Shown: piece after piece, positions 6,357 through 8,547 of the stretch
How positions within the stretch are numbered: the stretch's first letter is position 1
Layout: each line of letters starts with the position of its first letter
Assembly: GCA_041490205.1 (NCBI GenBank)
Contig: JBGPSQ010000126.1
Span: 1-8,547 of the forward strand
From: DATDDB01 sp041490205
Lineage (GTDB): Bacteria; Pseudomonadota; Gammaproteobacteria; Burkholderiales; Gallionellaceae
Reading direction: 5' to 3'
DNA: 8,547 nt
The notes under the pieces: model-generated
Told to the model about the DNA's origin: nothing
Databases searched by the model: none
What the model saw: the letters and a program-made list of their open reading frames with translations, nothing else
Position numbers and translations under genes: made by a program

Positions 6357-6504
6357 TGAGGGAGCTCCCTCACCCCAACCCCTCTCCCAAAGGGAGAGGG
6401 GCTTCGCACCCTTCCCCCTCCGGGCTGCGTGTGTTGTTGGGGCTTTAGCCCCTTACAACCACGGCGTACCCCTTGCGGGTGTGAAGGGCTGGGGATGAGG
6501 GAGC
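6357..6504. repeat. structured palindromic repeat element (MITE/REP-like)
   Basis: Starting 1 nt after the peptidase stop codon, this element of about 148 bp is a nested palindrome. Outer arms 6364-6381 and 6486-6504 are inverted copies (GCTCCCTCACCCCAACCC against GCTCCCTCATCCCCAGCCC). Inner arms are 6402-6411 (CTTCGCACCC) and 6477-6486 (RC CTTCACACCC). The centre is GGGGCT-TT-AGCCCC at 6439-6452, extended by GTTGT/ACAAC. A side hairpin in the left half has a perfect 10-bp stem, CCCCTCTCCC-AAA-GGGAGAGGGG (6379-6401). The left edge also forms the perfect 16-bp palindrome TGAGGGAGCTCCCTCA (6357-6372). It has no ORF of its own and no U-tract. The side-hairpin part is shared with the repeat before folA. 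It may act as an RNA 3'-end stabiliser or weak terminator for the peptidase mRNA. Confidence 0.7.
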
Positions 6505-6560
6505 GCCCTATGATTAACGGCACTACTAACCAGGATTAAATGGCATAGAAGGGTGAAATA

Positions 6561-7520
6561 ATGAAAAGAAAATTCTCCATCTTGGCGTTAATTGCATGCC
6601 TGTCACTCCTGTCCATTTGCCACGCCGCCAGCGCCGCCGAGGTATACGGCACGGTCGACGCGCTCACCGGCAGCGCCTCCGTGACAGGCCAAGACGGCCA
6701 ATCCGCGCCCGTCACCGTCGGCCTGCATATCTACGAAGGCGACACCATCACCTCCGCGCACGACGGCGAAGTGCACATCGTCACCGAAGACGGCGGCATC
6801 ATCGCCCTGCGCCCCGACACCGTATTCCGCGTGGATCAATACAAGGCCGAGGGCGGCGAAGAAGACAAAACCTTCGTGTCCCTGCTCACCGGGGCGATGC
6901 GCTCCATCACCGGCTGGATAGGCAAGCACAATAATGCCGCCTACCGCGTCACCACCCCCACCGCCACCATCGGCGTGCGCGGCACCGACCATGAAGTAAC
7001 CGTGATCGACAAGGGCGATGGCGACGAGCCGGGCACTTACGACACCGTCAACGAAGGCGCCACCGTCATGAAAACCCCGCATGGCGAAGCCGAAGCCACC
7101 CCCGGTAAATTCGCCTTCGCCCCCAGGGGCCGGGCGGCAGCGCCCGCCATCATGGCCCAGCACCCGCGCTTCTGGGCGCGGCGCAGCCTGAGAATGGAAG
7201 GCCGCATCCAGCAGCGCAAGGAAGGCCTGCGCGGGCGCTTCGAGCAAATGCGCGAAGAGAGGGGGCGGAATTTCCGGCAAACGCGCGGCGAACAACCGCG
7301 CAGCGAGGCGCATGCGCAGCAGCATCCGCAGGAGCGGTCGCAGGAGCGGTCGCAGGCCAGGGAGAGGCGCAATGAATCCCGCGGGGAGCGGGCAGAGCGG
7401 GTTCAGCGCCGCCGCGCGGAAATCAGCGGGCAGCGAAGGGAAAAATTGCAAAGAGAGGGCAGGAAGGAAAGCGAAGGGCAACGCGAGCACAAGAAGCATG
7501 TCCGGCGCGAACGTGATTAG
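6561..7520 (+). CDS. secreted FecR-domain protein with Arg-rich C-terminal tail
   Basis: A 319-residue exported protein. Residues 1-26 form a signal peptide (MKRKFSILALIACLSLLSIC, then cleavage near ASA-A or SAA-E); Cys20 lacks a proper lipobox. Residues 27-150 match the FecR domain: EVYGTVDALTGSASV near 27-41, IYEGDTITSAHDGEVHIV near 57-74, IALRPDTVFRVDQY near 81-94, and YRVTTPTATIGVRGTDHEV near 128-146. FecR of E. coli relays iron-citrate signals, but there is no TM helix, ECF sigma factor or TonB receptor here, so this is one of the stand-alone periplasmic FecR-domain proteins of unknown job. Residues 201-319 are low-complexity, rich in Arg, Glu and Gln (33 Arg in 119), probably helical or disordered. 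The start is supported by GAAGGGTG at 6548-6555. A long antisense frame here is a GC-codon shadow. Confidence 0.85.
   Translation: MKRKFSILALIACLSLLSICHAASAAEVYGTVDALTGSASVTGQDGQSAPVTVGLHIYEGDTITSAHDGEVHIVTEDGGIIALRPDTVFRVDQYKAEGGEEDKTFVSLLTGAMRSITGWIGKHNNAAYRVTTPTATIGVRGTDHEVTVIDKGDGDEPGTYDTVNEGATVMKTPHGEAEATPGKFAFAPRGRAAAPAIMAQHPRFWARRSLRMEGRIQQRKEGLRGRFEQMREERGRNFRQTRGEQPRSEAHAQQHPQERSQERSQARERRNESRGERAERVQRRRAEISGQRREKLQREGRKESEGQREHKKHVRRERD
7329..7352 (+). repeat. 12-bp tandem duplication inside the Arg-rich tail
   Basis: The unit CAGGAGCGGTCG occurs twice head to tail (7329-7340 and 7341-7352), followed by a further CAGG. It encodes QERSQERSQ near residues 257-265 of the FecR-domain protein. 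The unit is a multiple of three, so gain or loss of copies would keep the frame. This suggests the tail grows by slippage. Confidence 0.7.
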
Positions 7521-7600
7521 GTGGTGCTGGTTTTGGCTTGGGCTAAACAAAGTCAAAATTTGGCGATACCAAACAATCAATGGGGTTTTAAAGCAAGAAC

Positions 7601-8269
7601 ATGACTTACCTGCTAACAAACTATTTTTGGGCGTATGTCGCGGGGTATTCTATTGCGTGTTCATTGATCTTAATTTTGGCCTTAATTGAAATGAAAAGGC
7701 TGATTGGAGACGGGGCGCTCAGTGCGCCCCTTTTCTTTTCAGGCCAGCTAAGAGCTGCGGGCGTCAGCGTGAGGATATTGGCGCAGATTGTGGATGTGAT
7801 GATCGCGATTTTCCTGGCGTGGTTTCTTGATGGGGTCTTGCTTGCCATACTGGAAAAGCTCGGCGTACTTAGCGTATCCATGAACAAATGGATTGAATTC
7901 AACTTTTGGTGGCTTTTTATTGCGTCTATTATTCCCATCCATTTCTTACACAGCACAATCGCAACGGCACTATATGGTAGAACACTTGGGAAGCTGTTGC
8001 TAAGAGTCGAAGTGCAATCTCTGGATGGGAGGTTGCTGAGACATCAAATGGCGGTGGGGCGCTACGTTTTGTATCTTCTATTCATTTCTTCTGCAGGATA
8101 CGGCTTCATCGACTTGGCCCTCAACAAACAAAAACAAGGTTTTCACGACCGGATATGTAAAACGCGCGTCGTCTATACGGGCGTACCCAATCCTGGCGTT
8201 ATGTTTAGTATTCTTTTCATCTTCTTCTTCTTTTTGACAGGAATGCTGCATTCTAAATGCGGTTGTTGA
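7601..8269 (+). CDS. RDD-family integral membrane protein
   Basis: A 222-residue membrane protein. The RDD domain (about 52-192) shows its defining residues: Arg58 and Asp65 in VRILAQIVDVMIAI, GRTLGKLLLRVEVQSLDGR near 126-144, and KQGFHDRICKTRVV near 178-191. Predicted TM segments are about 9-30, 59-83, 102-120, 153-172 and 200-215. RDD proteins are poorly defined; some have been linked to ion transport, and I give no substrate. An extra N-terminal helix precedes the domain. ATG 7601 has only a weak ribosome-binding site (AAGCAAGA), the alternative ATG 7691 has none, and GTG 7754 would start right at the RDD domain. An intrinsic-terminator sequence lies inside the coding region at 7712-7739, which makes the start uncertain. 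The tail ends LHSKCGC. The gene is visibly more AT-rich than those upstream. Confidence 0.8.
   Translation: MTYLLTNYFWAYVAGYSIACSLILILALIEMKRLIGDGALSAPLFFSGQLRAAGVSVRILAQIVDVMIAIFLAWFLDGVLLAILEKLGVLSVSMNKWIEFNFWWLFIASIIPIHFLHSTIATALYGRTLGKLLLRVEVQSLDGRLLRHQMAVGRYVLYLLFISSAGYGFIDLALNKQKQGFHDRICKTRVVYTGVPNPGVMFSILFIFFFFLTGMLHSKCGC
7712..7739 (+). terminator. intrinsic (rho-independent) terminator, overlapping the RDD coding frame
   Basis: A perfect 7-bp stem GGGGCGC (7712-7718) and GCGCCCC (7724-7730) encloses the loop TCAGT and is followed at once by TTTTCTTTT (7731-7739). This is a textbook terminator on the plus strand. It lies 192 nt after the FecR-gene stop and could end that transcript. 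It also falls inside the RDD open frame, encoding GALSAPLFFS, about 111 nt after ATG 7601. It could therefore act as an attenuator, or show that the RDD gene really starts downstream. Confidence 0.7.
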
Positions 8270-8284
8270 CGAACTCGCACCATC

Positions 8285-8394
8285 GGGGGCAGGTCTTGCA
8301 ATCCAACACTGCCGCCATGGCAGATTTCTTTTGTGGCCTATGCTATCGTGAGTAGGTCTGTGGAATGAAATGTATGATTGCAAGACCTGACCCC
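8285..8394. repeat. inverted-repeat element, REP/RAYT-like ends
   Basis: GGGGGCAGGTCTTGCAATC (8285-8303) and GATTGCAAGACCTGACCCC (8376-8394) are inverted copies matching at 18 of 19 positions, separated by 72 nt with no gene. The core CAAGACCTGACCCC resembles, from memory, ends commonly found beside Y1/REP-associated tyrosine transposase genes in proteobacteria. No transposase is visible here, so it would be a non-autonomous copy. The interior holds the 8-bp palindrome GCCATGGC (8314-8321). It lies 15 nt after the RDD stop codon and 37 nt before the last reading frame. Confidence 0.65.
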
Positions 8395-8431
8395 GGTTTT
8401 CGGTCTTTGAACTCATAACCAAGTATCAGCG

Positions 8432-8547
8432 ATGAACGAACAAAGAGAAGACCCGTTATACATTGATGCGAGGGCGATCTTGGAAAGCAAGGTCGGATTC
8501 GTAGGTAAACGTATCGCACTGGACATAATTGGTTGTATCTGGTGGCC
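8432..8547 (+). CDS. start of an unrecognised gene, 3' end outside window
   Basis: An open frame starts at ATG 8432 and runs off the right edge, giving 38 complete codons. It begins MNEQREDPLYIDARAILESK and continues into VGFVGKRIALDIIGCIWW, where a hydrophobic stretch begins, so a membrane protein is possible. No strong Shine-Dalgarno precedes the ATG (ATCAGCG only). Composition is AT-richer, like the RDD gene. It is too short to assign to a family, and the reading rests mainly on the open frame after the repeat element. Confidence 0.45.
   Translation, partial: MNEQREDPLYIDARAILESKVGFVGKRIALDIIGCIWW

Noticed and set aside
6379..6401. Intrinsic terminator for the M17 peptidase gene
   Set aside because: The 10-bp stem is strong, but GCTTCGC follows rather than a U-tract, so it is listed as part of a repeat.
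6603..7619. 338-codon open frame on the minus strand opposite the FecR-domain gene
   Set aside because: It is low-complexity with no recognisable domain, while the plus strand shows a signal peptide and a FecR domain with a good ribosome-binding site.
8285..8394. CRISPR array or attachment site
   Set aside because: There are only two copies, inverted not direct, with one spacer and no cas or integrase gene in the window.

Overview
The window reads as a chromosomal stretch of a GC-rich Gram-negative proteobacterium, most likely a betaproteobacterium. The evidence is the closeness of ThyA to the E. coli enzyme, the Sec-type signal peptides, and the mix of a cyclic-di-GMP protein, a FecR-domain protein and abundant small palindromic repeats. 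That placement is inference from gene style; no rRNA or other marker is present. No tRNA, rRNA, CRISPR array or transposase gene was found.

Layout. (1) Positions 2-817, plus strand: the C-terminal end of a PLP-dependent Orn/Lys/Arg decarboxylase, followed 18 nt later by a 63-residue two-helix membrane protein. (2) Positions 861-2801, minus strand: a membrane sensor (two TM helices, DctB-like periplasmic double-Cache domain, PAS, GGDEF) cut by one in-frame TAA stop inside the PAS domain, where a Tyr codon would fit. (3) Positions 2976-3416, plus strand: a short secreted PstS-like phosphate-binding-type protein, divergent from the sensor. (4) Positions 3501-4853, minus strand: thyA then folA, the dTMP-synthesis pair. 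The 69-nt gap holds a small GC-rich repeat that supplies the folA Shine-Dalgarno and folds over it. (5) Positions 4913-6355, plus strand: an M17 leucyl-aminopeptidase-family protein, divergent from thyA, with a perfect TATAAT overlapping the first possible ATG. (6) Positions 6357-6504: a roughly 145-bp palindromic element related to the repeat in front of folA. (7) Positions 6561-7520, plus strand: a secreted FecR-domain protein with an Arg-rich tail of about 120 residues. (8) Positions 7601-8269, plus strand: an RDD-family membrane protein whose 5' coding part contains a textbook intrinsic terminator. (9) Positions 8285-8394: an inverted repeat resembling REP/RAYT-type elements, then the start of an unrecognised gene running off the window.

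How the genes work together. thyA and folA are a clear functional unit: ThyA oxidises methylene-tetrahydrofolate to dihydrofolate and FolA reduces it back. The sensor cyclase and the phosphate-binding-like protein share an upstream region and may be linked, but that is only suggested by position. The rest look like independent genes separated by repeats. From about 7520 onward the sequence is visibly more AT-rich than the part before it.

I see no convincing new multi-gene system. The most interesting items are regulatory or structural: the split cyclase, the repeat-derived hairpin over the folA start, the structured palindromic element, and the terminator inside the RDD gene.
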